A program made the translations under genes and the position numbers. A stretch of 64,000 bases of DNA from Alphaproteobacteria bacterium (GTDB taxonomy: Bacteria > Pseudomonadota > Alphaproteobacteria > JACAEB01): positions 124,001-188,000 of the forward strand of contig JACKLE010000003.1 of NCBI GenBank assembly GCA_024236075.1, in the 5' to 3' direction. This document shows, in pieces, positions 47,230 through 56,037 of the stretch (the stretch's first letter is position 1; every line of letters begins with the position of its first letter). The notes below the pieces were generated by a model. That model saw only the letters and a program-made list of their open reading frames with translations, was not told where the DNA came from and did no database searches.

Positions 47230-48057
47230 ATGCCTGTCGCGAATGTGCGCGGCATCGAGATCTACTACGAGATCGAAGGGGAGGGCGAGCCGGTCCTCTT
47301 CATCGGGGGCACCGGCGGCGACCTGCGGCGCCCGCCTCGCGTCTTCAAGATGCCCGTCGCCAGGCATTTCAGGGTGCTCGCCTACGATCAGCGCGGGCTC
47401 GGCCGCAGCTCCAAGCCCGACGCGCCGGCGAGCATGGCCGACTATGCCGACGATGCCGCGGCGCTCGTCGAAGCTTTGGGGCTCGACAGCGTCCACGTGC
47501 TCGGCTTCTCCTTCGGCGGCATGGTCGCCCAGGAGCTTTCGCTGCGCCATCCGGCGCGCGTGCGCCATGCGGTGTGGGCGGCGACGTCCGCAGGCGGAAC
47601 GTGCGGCGCCTCCTATCCGTTCCACAAGCTCGTCGGCCTGGGTCCGCGCGAGCGCGCGCGCCGTCTGATCGAGCTCGCCGACACGCGCTCCGTCGGCGAC
47701 CCCCAGCTCGCCGAGAAGGACCCGGCCGCGATCTACATGGCCGGGCAGGCCGCGCCCTCGCCCTATGGCGACGAGCCCGGACACGCCATCGGCGAGATGC
47801 GCCAGCTCGAGGCGCGGGCGAGCCACGACACCTGCGCGCGCCTGGGCGAGGTCACGGGCACCGTGCTTCTCGCCGCCGGCCGGTACGACGGCATCGCGCT
47901 GCCCGAGAACATGGAGGCCATGGCCGCGCGCATGCCGTCCGCCGTCCTGCGCGTCTACGAAGGCGGCCATATCTTCGCCCAGCAGGACCCGAAGGCCTGG
48001 CCCGACATCGTCCGCTTCCTGAAGGCCGGCGCCCTGGAGCCGCCCGTCAGGACGTGA
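47230..48057 (+). CDS. Alpha/beta hydrolase
   Basis: A 275-residue alpha/beta hydrolase of the 3-oxoadipate enol-lactonase/esterase kind. It has the oxyanion segment IGGTGGDL, DQRGLGRSSKP, nucleophile elbow GFSFGGMVAQE, acid in GRYDGIAL and His in EGGHIF. The ATG at 47230 has GGAGGAG about 7 nt upstream, better than the ATG at 47212. It may be cotranscribed with the Old Yellow Enzyme gene; together with the convergent SDR it suggests a small catabolic cluster. The 3' end overlaps the SDR gene by 11 nt. Confidence 0.87.
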   Translation: MPVANVRGIEIYYEIEGEGEPVLFIGGTGGDLRRPPRVFKMPVARHFRVLAYDQRGLGRSSKPDAPASMADYADDAAALVEALGLDSVHVLGFSFGGMVAQELSLRHPARVRHAVWAATSAGGTCGASYPFHKLVGLGPRERARRLIELADTRSVGDPQLAEKDPAAIYMAGQAAPSPYGDEPGHAIGEMRQLEARASHDTCARLGEVTGTVLLAAGRYDGIALPENMEAMAARMPSAVLRVYEGGHIFAQQDPKAWPDIVRFLKAGALEPPVRT

Positions 48058-48844
48058 AGCCGCCGTCGAGCACGAGCTCCGAGCCCGTCATGAACGCGCT
48101 TTCGTCCGACGCGAGGAAGAGCACGGCGTCCGCCACGTCGCGGGCCGTTCCGAGCCGTCCGATGGGATGGCGCTCGAGCGAGGCCTGGCGGGCCTGCTCG
48201 CGCGTCTCGACGGCGCCGACCCTCAGCAGGAGGTCGTAGATGCCGCCCGCCATGTCGGTCTCCATGATCGCGGGGTGCACGGAGTTTACCCGGATCGGCC
48301 ATTTGAAGAAGGCGAATTCCTGCGCGGCGGCCTTGGTGAAGATGCGCACCGCGCCCTTGGAGGCGCAGTAGGCCGTGTTGTAGGCGGACCCCTTGATGCC
48401 CGCGACCGAGGAGAGGTTGACGATCGAGGCCATGGGCTTGTTCTTCGGCCGGTCGCGCATCACGAGCGAGCCCGCGCGCGTGCCGAGGAAGACGCCGTCG
48501 ACGTTGATGGCCATCAGGCGCCGCCACTCGGCGAGGCTCATCTCGTCCATGGATTTGCCCATGTAGACGCCGGCATTGTTGACGAGGATGTCGAGCGGGC
48601 CGAGGGCCTCCTCCGTCGCGCGCACGATGCGCGGCCAGGCCGCCTCGTCGGCCACGTCGTGCGCGAGGAAGCTTGCCGCGCCCGTATTGCCGGCAAGGCG
48701 CGCCGCCGTCTCGCGGCCCTCCGCCTCGTTGATGTCGGTGAGCATCACCCGGGCGCCTTCCTCGATGAGGCGCTCGGCGATCGCCGCGCCGAGACCCCGC
48801 GCGCCTCCGGTGACGAGCGCGATCTTCCCTTCAACCCGACCCAT
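48047..48844 (-). CDS. Short-chain dehydrogenase/reductase
   Basis: A classical SDR of 265 residues. NAD(P) binding is shown by TGGARGLG (residues 12-19), with Asp in LTDINEA pointing to NAD preference. It also has NNAGVYMG, and the catalytic Ser-Tyr-Lys in LSSVAGIKGSAYNTAYCASKG. The closing GSELVLDGGFTS is typical. The substrate is unknown, probably an alcohol or ketone group. The ATG at 48844 has a strong AAGGAGG; the frame is open upstream to 48907 without support. Confidence 0.92.
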   Translation of the reverse strand: MGRVEGKIALVTGGARGLGAAIAERLIEEGARVMLTDINEAEGRETAARLAGNTGAASFLAHDVADEAAWPRIVRATEEALGPLDILVNNAGVYMGKSMDEMSLAEWRRLMAINVDGVFLGTRAGSLVMRDRPKNKPMASIVNLSSVAGIKGSAYNTAYCASKGAVRIFTKAAAQEFAFFKWPIRVNSVHPAIMETDMAGGIYDLLLRVGAVETREQARQASLERHPIGRLGTARDVADAVLFLASDESAFMTGSELVLDGGFTS

Positions 48845-49011
48845 GAACTTCTTCCTCCTTGAGGATTGGTCCCCGCGCGCCGCCCCGAGCGGCGCGGGCG
48901 AGGACAACTCGACCGGCTCCGAGGCGTCTCGGAGCCCTCGCGCATAGCATGCGGCGAGGCCGGCCGAAAGCGTGCACGCGGCGTCACCGATCGAGGGAGG
49001 AGTCGCGGGCC

Positions 49012-49048
49012 GAAAACGAAAGGGCCGCGGGAATGTCCCGCGGCCCTT
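49012..49048 (-). terminator. Rho-independent terminator of glnA
   Basis: A perfect 13-bp stem AAGGGCCGCGGGA/TCCCGCGGCCCTT with a 3-nt loop, followed on the minus strand by CGTTTTCG. It starts 24 nt after the glnA stop. Confidence 0.85.
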
Positions 49049-49071
49049 GTCCGACGAACGGCGATGCGGCG

Positions 49072-50481
49072 TCAGACGCTGTAGTACATCACATATTCGA
49101 CCGGGTGCGGGGTGATCTCGAAGCGGACCACGTCCTGCATCTTCAGCTCGATATAGCTGTCGATCTGGTCGTCGTCGAAGACGCCGCCCTTCTTGAGGAA
49201 GTCGCGGTCGGCGTCGAGATGCTCGAGCGCCTCGCGCAGCGAACGGCAGACCGTCGGGATTTCCTTCAATTCGTCCGGCGGCAGATCGTAGAGGTCCTTG
49301 TCCATCGGGTCGCCCGGATGGATCTTGTTCTGGATGCCGTCGAGACCGGCCATCAGCAGGGCCGTGTAGCCGAGATAGGGGTTCGCCCCCGGATCGGGGA
49401 AGCGCACCTCGACCCGCTTGCCCTTCGGCGAGTTCGAATAGGGGATGCGGCAGGAGGCGGAGCGGTTGCGCGCCGAATAGGCGAGCAGCACCGGCGCCTC
49501 GAAGCCCGGGACGAGCCGCTTGTAGGAGTTGGTCAAGGGGTTCGTGAAGGCGTTGATGGCGCGGGCGTGCTTGAGGACGCCGCCGATATAGTAGAGGCAG
49601 GTCTCGGAGAGATCCGCATACCCCGTTCCGGCGAAGATCGGCGTGTTGCCCTTCCAGAGCGACTGGTGCACGTGCATGCCCGAGCCGTTGTCGCCGAAGA
49701 TCGGCTTCGGCATGAAGGTCGCCGTCTTGCCGTAGGCGGCGGCGACCTGATGGATCACGTACTTGTAGATCTGCATCTTGTCGGCGCAGCGCGTCAGCGT
49801 GCCGAACTTGAAGCCGAGCTCGTGCTGCGAGGGCGCCACCTCGTGGTGGTGCTTCTCGGGCTCGATGCCCATCTCGGCCATCACCGCGAGCATCTCGCCG
49901 CGCAGGTCCTGGGCGCTGTCGACCGGGGGAACCGGGAAGTAGCCGCCCTTGGGCCCGGGACGGTGGCCGAGATTGCCGGTGTCGTACTCGGTGCCGGCGT
50001 TGTAGGGGCCTTCGGCCGAGTCGATCTGGAAGAACATCTTGTTCTGATCGGCGGCGAAGCGCACGTCGTCGAACACGAAGAACTCGGCTTCGGGGCCCAG
50101 GAAGCAGGTGTCGGCGATGCCCGTCGACTTCAGGTAGACCTCGGCCTTCTTGGCCGTGGTGCGCGGATCGCGGTTATAGGCCTGGCCCGTCGTGGGCTCG
50201 AGCACGTCGCACGTGATCGAGAGGGTCGTCTGCGCGAAGAAAGGGTCGATGATCGCCGTCTTCGGGTCCGGCATCAGCGTCATGTCGCTCTCGTTGATCG
50301 CCTTCCAGCCGGCGATCGAGGAGCCGTCGAACATGGTGCCGTTCGTGAACAGATCCTCGTCCACCATCGAGAGGTCGAAGGTGACGTGCTGCCACTTGCC
50401 CTTCGGGTCGGTGAAGCGGAGATCGACGTATTTGACGTCCTTGTCGCGGATCATCTTCAGGACGGAATTGGCGTCGGCCAT
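49072..50481 (-). CDS. glnA: Glutamine synthetase type I
   Basis: GlnA makes glutamine from glutamate and ammonia. The 469-residue enzyme has the GS-I signatures FDGSSIAGWKAINESDM, MHVHQSLWKG, the ATP-binding KPIFGDNGSGMH, and NRSASCRIPY. The adenylylation Tyr is present in DLYDLPPDE, so activity should be controlled by GlnE and PII. It lies downstream of glnB with a 305-nt gap and ends at a strong terminator. Confidence 0.98.
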   Translation of the reverse strand: MADANSVLKMIRDKDVKYVDLRFTDPKGKWQHVTFDLSMVDEDLFTNGTMFDGSSIAGWKAINESDMTLMPDPKTAIIDPFFAQTTLSITCDVLEPTTGQAYNRDPRTTAKKAEVYLKSTGIADTCFLGPEAEFFVFDDVRFAADQNKMFFQIDSAEGPYNAGTEYDTGNLGHRPGPKGGYFPVPPVDSAQDLRGEMLAVMAEMGIEPEKHHHEVAPSQHELGFKFGTLTRCADKMQIYKYVIHQVAAAYGKTATFMPKPIFGDNGSGMHVHQSLWKGNTPIFAGTGYADLSETCLYYIGGVLKHARAINAFTNPLTNSYKRLVPGFEAPVLLAYSARNRSASCRIPYSNSPKGKRVEVRFPDPGANPYLGYTALLMAGLDGIQNKIHPGDPMDKDLYDLPPDELKEIPTVCRSLREALEHLDADRDFLKKGGVFDDDQIDSYIELKMQDVVRFEITPHPVEYVMYYSV

Positions 50482-50786
50482 GGGTCCTCTTTCCTCTTGA
50501 TACCGCGCCCTCTACATCGGGCGCGCCCCTCGAAAACTCTACCTCGTCATGCGGTCCGCGCCGTGCGCCGGCCGGATCTGCACGTTGCCCCCGCGAGATC
50601 CCGCTCAATGCTGCGTGCGGCGCGGTCTTTCCGGGCCGTCCGCCACATCGGTCTCCTTCGCGGGCTGGAACCGGCTGGGCGGCAGCCCATGCCGGCCGAA
50701 CTCGGGAGGCGCCCGGCGCCCCGCCACCGGTACCGCAAGGCTAGCCCTCGGCCTTGCGAACCGCCCCATGCCGGCCGCCCCAGCGG
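50482..50786. other. glnB-glnA intergenic region, no gene seen
   Basis: The gap contains no credible ORF on either strand. It probably carries a glnA-proximal promoter or leader. I looked for a sigma-54 site on the minus strand and found none that keeps the GG-N10-GC spacing; a weak near match lies around 50730-50745. AGAGGA in front of the glnA ATG is the ribosome-binding site. Confidence 0.5.
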
Positions 50787-51125
50787 TCAGATGGCTTCTC
50801 GGCCGGATTCTCCGGTCCTTATGCGGATGGCGTCCTCGATATTGGAGATGAAAATCTTGCCGTCGCCGATTCGGCCCGTCCGGGCGGCCCGTTGTATCGC
50901 TTCGACGGCTTTATCGACAAGCTCGTCGTAGAGCACGATCTCGATCTTCACCTTCGGCAGGAAATCGACGACATACTCGGCGCCGCGATAAAGTTCCGTG
51001 TGCCCTTTCTGGCGACCGAATCCCTTCGCCTCGATGACCGTAATACCCTGTAGTCCCACCTCCTGGAGCGCCTCTTTCACTTCGTCGAGCTTGAATGGCT
51101 TGATGATCGCCTCGATTTTTTTCAT
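50787..51125 (-). CDS. glnB: Nitrogen regulatory protein PII
   Basis: PII senses 2-oxoglutarate, ATP and glutamine status and controls GlnE, NtrB and other partners. The 112 residues are the standard length. The T-loop holds the uridylylated Tyr51 (GHTELYRGAEY) and the B-loop TGRIGDGKIFI is intact. It precedes glnA, the usual order in Alphaproteobacteria; the sigma-54 promoter upstream suggests NtrC control. Confidence 0.97.
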   Translation of the reverse strand: MKKIEAIIKPFKLDEVKEALQEVGLQGITVIEAKGFGRQKGHTELYRGAEYVVDFLPKVKIEIVLYDELVDKAVEAIQRAARTGRIGDGKIFISNIEDAIRIRTGESGREAI

Positions 51126-51178
51126 CTGTTCCCGCGTCTCCGGACCTTGCGCCGGCCCTCTTGCACGAAAGGGTTAAA

Positions 51179-51195
51179 AGCACGCCCCGTGCCAA
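51179..51195 (-). promoter_or_regulatory. Sigma-54 promoter of glnB
   Basis: On the minus strand TTGGCACG-GGGC-GTGCT matches the RpoN consensus TGGCACG-N4-TTGCW at all but one position. The invariant GG and GC are exactly 10 nt apart. The start of transcription would be about 40 nt before the glnB ATG. This fits nitrogen-limitation control by NtrC; I could not identify an NtrC box upstream. Confidence 0.8.
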
Positions 51196-51346
51196 GGGCG
51201 CTGTTTCTTCGTCGTGAACCGGAACCCAAGCTAAATCAAGGGGGATATGGGACCCGGTCGAACTTTGCCGAACGCCGTTTGCTCAAGCTTTGGCCTTCGT
51301 GCCTGAACTTTGGGCCGACATTTTTCGCCTCGGCCGGGGACGCGCG

Positions 51347-51796
51347 CTACACGGGCAGGACGTCGGCGAGATGGACCGGAAGCTCCGCGACGGGGACCTT
51401 GGTGAGGTCCTTGGCGAGCTCCGCGTGGAGGCGCTCCTTCACCGGCGCGGCGAGGGCCGCGCGCAGCTCGCCGAGCGGCCGGGGCGGGGCGGCGACGACC
51501 AGCCGGTCGAAGGCGCCCTCGCGCGCCTTCTCGGCGAGGCGCGCGGCGACCCGGTCGAGGAAGCGCCGCTTGGCCTCCTCGCGCGGATCGGTCTGGGGCT
51601 CCATGGCGCTGCGGCCGGGGCCCGCGCTGTCGAAGCTGCGCCCGGCCCGGTCCGAGACGATGTCGCGGCCGGGCGGAATCGTCTCGTCGAGATCGAGGCC
51701 CGCGAGCGCCTTTATTCCGCGGCCGGGACCGTCATTGGCGAAGAAGCGGGCGTGCGCGCCGTCCGCGAGGACGATCCAGGTCACGATTTTTTTCAT
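51347..51796 (-). CDS. Host attachment / baeRF-type protein
   Basis: A 149-residue protein starting MKKIVTWIVLADGAHARFF, the hallmark of the family annotated as protein required for host attachment, which belongs to the archaeo-eukaryotic release factor 1 (baeRF) superfamily. It also has the conserved DPREEAKRRFLDRVAARL and LVVAAPPRPLGELRAAL segments. In this group the name reflects one mutant phenotype in a plant symbiont or pathogen; a role in ribosome or stress physiology is as likely. It stands alone between the TonB receptor and glnB; a G-rich site precedes the ATG at 51796. Confidence 0.82.
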   Translation of the reverse strand: MKKIVTWIVLADGAHARFFANDGPGRGIKALAGLDLDETIPPGRDIVSDRAGRSFDSAGPGRSAMEPQTDPREEAKRRFLDRVAARLAEKAREGAFDRLVVAAPPRPLGELRAALAAPVKERLHAELAKDLTKVPVAELPVHLADVLPV

Positions 51797-51857
51797 GAGG
51801 GGCCTCCACGTGCGCGTCCGCCGCGATCATACCTCGCTGGCGGTCCCCACCGGAATT

Positions 51858-53909
51858 TCAGAATCGCAATGTCAAAGCGGCGCGCACCGCCCTCGGCTCA
51901 ACGGGGTGAAAATGAATGTCCTCTACCGGGCTCGCCTCGCCTGCGAGCCGGGATTCGTAGAAATAGGCGATGTCGTTGTCCTGAGCGTCAAGGAGATTGA
52001 GCGCTTCTAGCCCTACCTTGAACGGACCGCGCTCGTAGGAGAGGCCGAGATTGACGAGCGTGGTCGGCTCAGAGCGCACCGAATTGTCCTCGATGAGAGC
52101 GGCCTCGCCGAAATGCCGCACGCGGAGCGACGCCGTGATGCCCTCGGACAGGAGAAGCGTCGCTCCGCCCCCCACAACCGATTCGACGGCGTTGACGACG
52201 CGGTCGCCGCCGGGCGGATCGCCCTCGAAGCGGGCCTGGGTCGCCGCTGCCGTGAGGTCGAGCACGAGCCAGGGCTCCGGCCGCCAGAAGGCACCGAGCT
52301 CGATGCCGAAGCGCCGCGTGCCTTCGGACGCCTCGGTCGTTCCGGCATCGCCGACGAAGACGAGCTCGGAATCGAGGTCGAGCCAAAACGCCGCGAGCGT
52401 CAGATTGAGGCCGGCGAGCGGCTCGGCGCGCAGGCCAATCTCGGCACCCTCGCTCTTGACCAAGGGCTCGACCGGCTCGGCGGGGCCAAGCGTGGCGGGA
52501 TCGACGGCAATCGTGGAGCCGCGGCCGTCATTGGAATGAAAGCCCTGGCCGTAATTGGCATAGAGCTCCAGCGAGGGCAGAGCGCGCCATGCGAGCCCGA
52601 ATTTGGGGCTGAGGATCGCGTCGTCGGCGCGGCCCGAATTGGCCGGGATATGGCTTTCGACGTCGAACTCGTAGTAATCCGCGCGCAGGCCGAGCGTCAC
52701 ATCTAGCGTCGCGGCGAGCGCGATCTTCGCCTCGACGAAGGCATCGAGGCTCAGCTCCTCGACGCTGTCCCGGCGCAAGGTCGCGAGGCGACCGCGGCCC
52801 GCCGTCTGGAAGAGCCCCACCTCGAGGATGTCGTCGAAGCGAATGTCGCCGCCGGCCTTCAGCGCCATGCGCAAGCCCAGCCCGTCGAGCGGCATTTCGT
52901 GGCGCACGGCGCCGCCATAGACCCAGCGCCGGTCCGCCTGCTCGAACTCGTCGCCGCTGGCCGGATCGGCCGCGAAATAGGTGAAATCCGAAAACAGGTT
53001 GAAGTCGTAGTAGATGCCGTATGCGGAGAGCTGGGTCGGCCCAAGATCGACCGCGAGGCTCGCGCTGGCGCGCAGCGTCTCGCCGGCGAGGTCGCCGTCG
53101 ACGTGACCGAAGCGGCCGACGGCTCCGCTCTCGACCGCCCGCTGCGGAATCTGATCGGTCGCGTTCCATTGCGCGCCGTAGCCCGTGAGGATCAGCGTCG
53201 TTTGGGCGTCCTGCGGTCCGGCGGAGAATTTCACGAGGCCATTGAACTTTTCCAGCTCCTCGTCGAGCTCCCAGGGGCCGTCGTAGCTGGCGGCTTCGCC
53301 GGCGAGGAGCAAGCTTCCGCCGAGCAGATCGTCGGATACGCCGGCAACGGCCCGGTAATAGCCGTATTCGCCGATCTCGGTCGTCACGAAGTTCCGTTCG
53401 AGCGTGTCGTAGGTCTTGAACATCGCCGCGCCGGCCGACGAGAAGTCCCCGAGGTCGGCGTAGTAGGGGCCCTTGCGGTAGGCGACCGTCTCGACGATTT
53501 CGGGAATGAGGAAATTGAGGTCGAGATAGCCCTGACCATGACCGTGCGTGCGCATGTTGACGGGCACACCGTCGGCAAAGGCCGCGAAGTCGGTGCCGTG
53601 GTCGAGGTTGAAGCCCCGCAGGAAGTACTGGTTCGCCTTGCCCGTGCCCGAGTGCTGCGTCGCGATCATGCCGGGAATGACCTCGACGAGCTCGCCGACC
53701 CGCGAGAGAGGGCGCGTGGTGAAGTCGCCGTGTCCGACGACACCTTGCGAGGCCGATTCGGCCTTGCCGATGAGGCTGCGCTCACGCGCGAAGACGACGA
53801 TCTCGTCGTCCGCCGCACGGACCGGGTTTGTCGTCGCCAGCAGGAACGTAGCGCCGAGAAGCAGCCTCGCGTGCCGGACATGAATCGCGTGACCTGGCTG
53901 TGGCATCAT
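51858..53909 (-). CDS. TonB-dependent outer-membrane receptor, probably for nickel
   Basis: A 683-residue outer-membrane receptor. A signal peptide ends near NPVRA (residue 32), followed at once by a TonB box-like DEIVVFA. The plug domain spans about residues 45-165 (VGELVEVIPGMIATQHSGTGKANQYFLRGFN). The remainder is the beta-barrel, ending in LTLRF with a terminal Phe. Several His-rich loops, such as MRTHGHGQGY and DIHFHPVE, could bind a metal. The start used, MMPQPGH, has GGTGGGGG upstream. A NikR operator-like site 40 nt upstream and the divergent nikR gene point to nickel or a nickel chelate as the substrate; this is inferred. Confidence 0.88.
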   Translation of the reverse strand: MMPQPGHAIHVRHARLLLGATFLLATTNPVRAADDEIVVFARERSLIGKAESASQGVVGHGDFTTRPLSRVGELVEVIPGMIATQHSGTGKANQYFLRGFNLDHGTDFAAFADGVPVNMRTHGHGQGYLDLNFLIPEIVETVAYRKGPYYADLGDFSSAGAAMFKTYDTLERNFVTTEIGEYGYYRAVAGVSDDLLGGSLLLAGEAASYDGPWELDEELEKFNGLVKFSAGPQDAQTTLILTGYGAQWNATDQIPQRAVESGAVGRFGHVDGDLAGETLRASASLAVDLGPTQLSAYGIYYDFNLFSDFTYFAADPASGDEFEQADRRWVYGGAVRHEMPLDGLGLRMALKAGGDIRFDDILEVGLFQTAGRGRLATLRRDSVEELSLDAFVEAKIALAATLDVTLGLRADYYEFDVESHIPANSGRADDAILSPKFGLAWRALPSLELYANYGQGFHSNDGRGSTIAVDPATLGPAEPVEPLVKSEGAEIGLRAEPLAGLNLTLAAFWLDLDSELVFVGDAGTTEASEGTRRFGIELGAFWRPEPWLVLDLTAAATQARFEGDPPGGDRVVNAVESVVGGGATLLLSEGITASLRVRHFGEAALIEDNSVRSEPTTLVNLGLSYERGPFKVGLEALNLLDAQDNDIAYFYESRLAGEASPVEDIHFHPVEPRAVRAALTLRF

Positions 53910-53948
53910 CGAATTCCCCCCACCGGCCGGCACGTCCCGCACGCGCCG

Positions 53949-53976
53949 GTAGGACGAATACGATCAAACGTCATAC
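53949..53976. promoter_or_regulatory. Candidate NikR operator
   Basis: GTAGGA-N16-TCATAC differs at one base from the E. coli NikR operator GTATGA-N16-TCATAC, with exact spacing. It lies between the receptor start (40 nt) and the nikR start (55 nt), so it could control both. An 8-bp direct repeat ATACGATC (53958-53965 and 53973-53980) overlaps it. Confidence 0.65.
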
Positions 53977-54030
53977 GATCCTTCGGTCGGGACTCATTTT
54001 TTCGGGACCGGTCGGGAGGCAGGAGGACAC

Positions 54031-54432
54031 ATGCACCGCGTGACCATCACGGTCGACGACGACCTCATGAAGGCCCTCGATGCCTATATGGCGGGACACG
54101 GCTACGAGAACCGCTCGGAAGCGATGCGCGATCTCGTGCGCGACCGCCTCGATGCCGAGCGCCTGGCGAAGCGGTCGGACGGGCCGTGCGTCGCGACGCT
54201 CTCCTACGTGTACAATCACGAGGAGCGCGAGCTCGCCAAGCGCCTCGTGCGCGCGGGCCACGACCACCACGACCTCACCGTCGCCACGCTGCACGTGCAT
54301 CTGGACCGCGACCGCTGCCTCGAAGTCTCCGTCCTCAAGGGCGCGGCCCGCGACGTCGCGCATTTCGCGGACCACGTGCTCGCCGAGCGGGGCGTCCAAT
54401 CCGGCGAGCTTCATGTCGTGCCGGTGGATTGA
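54031..54432 (+). CDS. nikR: Nickel-responsive regulator NikR
   Basis: A 133-residue ribbon-helix-helix repressor that binds DNA when loaded with nickel. The N-terminus RVTITVDDDLMKALDAYMAGHGYENRSEAMRDLVRD is the DNA-binding part. The C-terminal ACT-like domain keeps the high-affinity nickel ligands His77, His88, His90 and Cys96 (HDHHDLTVATLHVH then DRCLE). The ATG has AGGAGGA upstream. It is divergent from the TonB receptor, and no nikABCDE transporter is nearby. The thiolase-like gene follows 18 nt downstream and may be cotranscribed. Confidence 0.95.
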   Translation: MHRVTITVDDDLMKALDAYMAGHGYENRSEAMRDLVRDRLDAERLAKRSDGPCVATLSYVYNHEERELAKRLVRAGHDHHDLTVATLHVHLDRDRCLEVSVLKGAARDVAHFADHVLAERGVQSGELHVVPVD

Positions 54433-54450
54433 GCGGTCAGGGAGGCGGAC

Positions 54451-56007
54451 ATGACGGATGGCGAGCGCCTGGTGCCGTCGACGCCCATTCTCGTCGGGGT
54501 CGGCCAGACGACGTGGCGGGGCGCCCCGGAGGACCCGGTCACGACCAAGGCCCTCCTGGTCAAGGCCGCGCGCGCCGCGCTCGCCGACACCGGATGCGCC
54601 GAGGCGCTCGGCCGCGCGGTCGACACCCTCGCCTGCGTGCGCCATTGGGTCGACTCCCTTCCCATGCCGCCGGGCACGCCGCGCCTCACCAATCCGCCCA
54701 AGAGCCTCGCCAAGGCGCTCGGCCTGCGGCCCCGCCGGCACGTCTATACCCATGTCGGAGGGAACACGCCGCAGGCGCTCGTCAATCATTATGCGGAGCA
54801 TATCGCGCGCGGCGCGGCCGACACCGTGCTCATCGCGGGCGCCGAGGCGCACCGGAGCTTCACCGCCCTGCAGAAGGCGGGCGGCGATCTTTCCGCGTGG
54901 GAGGAGGACGAGGGCGAGCCCGACGAGGTCCTCGGGGATCCGAGGCCGGGCGCGACCTCCCACGAGCGCGCGCACGGCATCGGCGTGCCGATCTCGACCT
55001 ATCCCCTGTTCGAGGAAGCCTACCGGAAGCATCGCGGGCGCAGCCGCGCCGGCCATCGCGTCGTCATGGGCGCGCTCATGAGCCGCTTCACCGACGTCGC
55101 GGCGGCGAACCCCTATGCCTGGTTCCGCGAGGTGCGCACGGGCGCCGAGATCGTGACGCCCACGGACGGCAACCGCATCGTCTCGACGCCCTACACCAAG
55201 CGCATGAACGCGATCGACGCGGTCGACATGGGCGCCGCGCTCGTCCTCACGAGCGTCGCGCGCGCCCGCGCGCTCGGCATACCGCGCGGCAAATGGATCT
55301 TCCTGCACGGCGCGGCGGAGGCGAGCGAGCTGTGGCACGTCTCCGCCCGCGTCGACTACCATTCCTGCGGCGCCATCCGCGCCATGGCGCACGAGGCGCT
55401 CGCCATGGCCGACCGCCGCATCGCGCAAATCGACTGCTTCGACCTCTATTCCTGCTTTCCGGTGGCGGTCGAGATCGCGGCCGCCGAGCTCGCTCTGCAC
55501 GAGGACGATCCGCGCGGCCTCACCGTGACGGGCGGGCTTCCCTATTTCGGGGGGCCGGGCAACAACTATGCGACCCACGCCATCGCGACGATGGCCGAGC
55601 GGCTGCGCCAGAAGCCCGGCAGCTTCGGCCTCGTCACCGCCAATGGCTGGTATCTCACCAAGCATGCCGTCGGCATCTATTCGACCGCGCCGGTCGAGGG
55701 ACCCTGGGTGCGGGGCGACCCGTCGCGCCTCCAGTCCGAGCTCGACGCGCGCGAGCATCCCGAGCTCGTCGAGGCGCCGGAAGGCGCGGCCCGCGTCGAG
55801 ACGTACACGGTGCTTCACGACCGCGACGGCCCGCGCCGCGTCATCCTCGTCGGGCGGCTCGGCGACGGGCGGCGCTTCCTCGCCAACACGCCGAAGGATC
55901 GCCCGGAGCTCGTCGAGCGCTTCCTCGCGGAGGATCTCATGGGCGCGCGCGGCACGGTCGCGCAGGGCGAGGACGGGAGAAACGCGTTCATTCCGGGCGG
56001 CGCCTGA
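54451..56007 (+). CDS. Thiolase-like protein (TLP1 / SCP2-thiolase relative)
   Basis: A 518-residue thiolase-fold protein. The segment where thiolases have the nucleophilic Cys reads THVGGNTPQALVNHYAE, with no Cys, as in the thiolase-like protein type 1 family. It retains IAGAEAHRS, DLYSCFPVAVEIAAAEL and FGGPGNNYATHAIATM. The C-terminal extra domain (about 420-515) includes TYTVLHDRDGPRRVILVGRL, the TLP1 additional domain. Claisen-condensation activity is therefore doubtful; it may bind acyl-CoA. It is followed 30 nt later by a phosphatase gene on the same strand. Confidence 0.85.
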   Translation: MTDGERLVPSTPILVGVGQTTWRGAPEDPVTTKALLVKAARAALADTGCAEALGRAVDTLACVRHWVDSLPMPPGTPRLTNPPKSLAKALGLRPRRHVYTHVGGNTPQALVNHYAEHIARGAADTVLIAGAEAHRSFTALQKAGGDLSAWEEDEGEPDEVLGDPRPGATSHERAHGIGVPISTYPLFEEAYRKHRGRSRAGHRVVMGALMSRFTDVAAANPYAWFREVRTGAEIVTPTDGNRIVSTPYTKRMNAIDAVDMGAALVLTSVARARALGIPRGKWIFLHGAAEASELWHVSARVDYHSCGAIRAMAHEALAMADRRIAQIDCFDLYSCFPVAVEIAAAELALHEDDPRGLTVTGGLPYFGGPGNNYATHAIATMAERLRQKPGSFGLVTANGWYLTKHAVGIYSTAPVEGPWVRGDPSRLQSELDAREHPELVEAPEGAARVETYTVLHDRDGPRRVILVGRLGDGRRFLANTPKDRPELVERFLAEDLMGARGTVAQGEDGRNAFIPGGA

Positions 56008-56037
56008 GACGCGGCCGGACCAAGGGAGACCTGAAAC

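Noticed and set aside
50727..50750. Second sigma-54 promoter before glnA
   Set aside because: GCAAGGCTAGCCC-type sequence does not keep the GG-N10-GC spacing on the minus strand.
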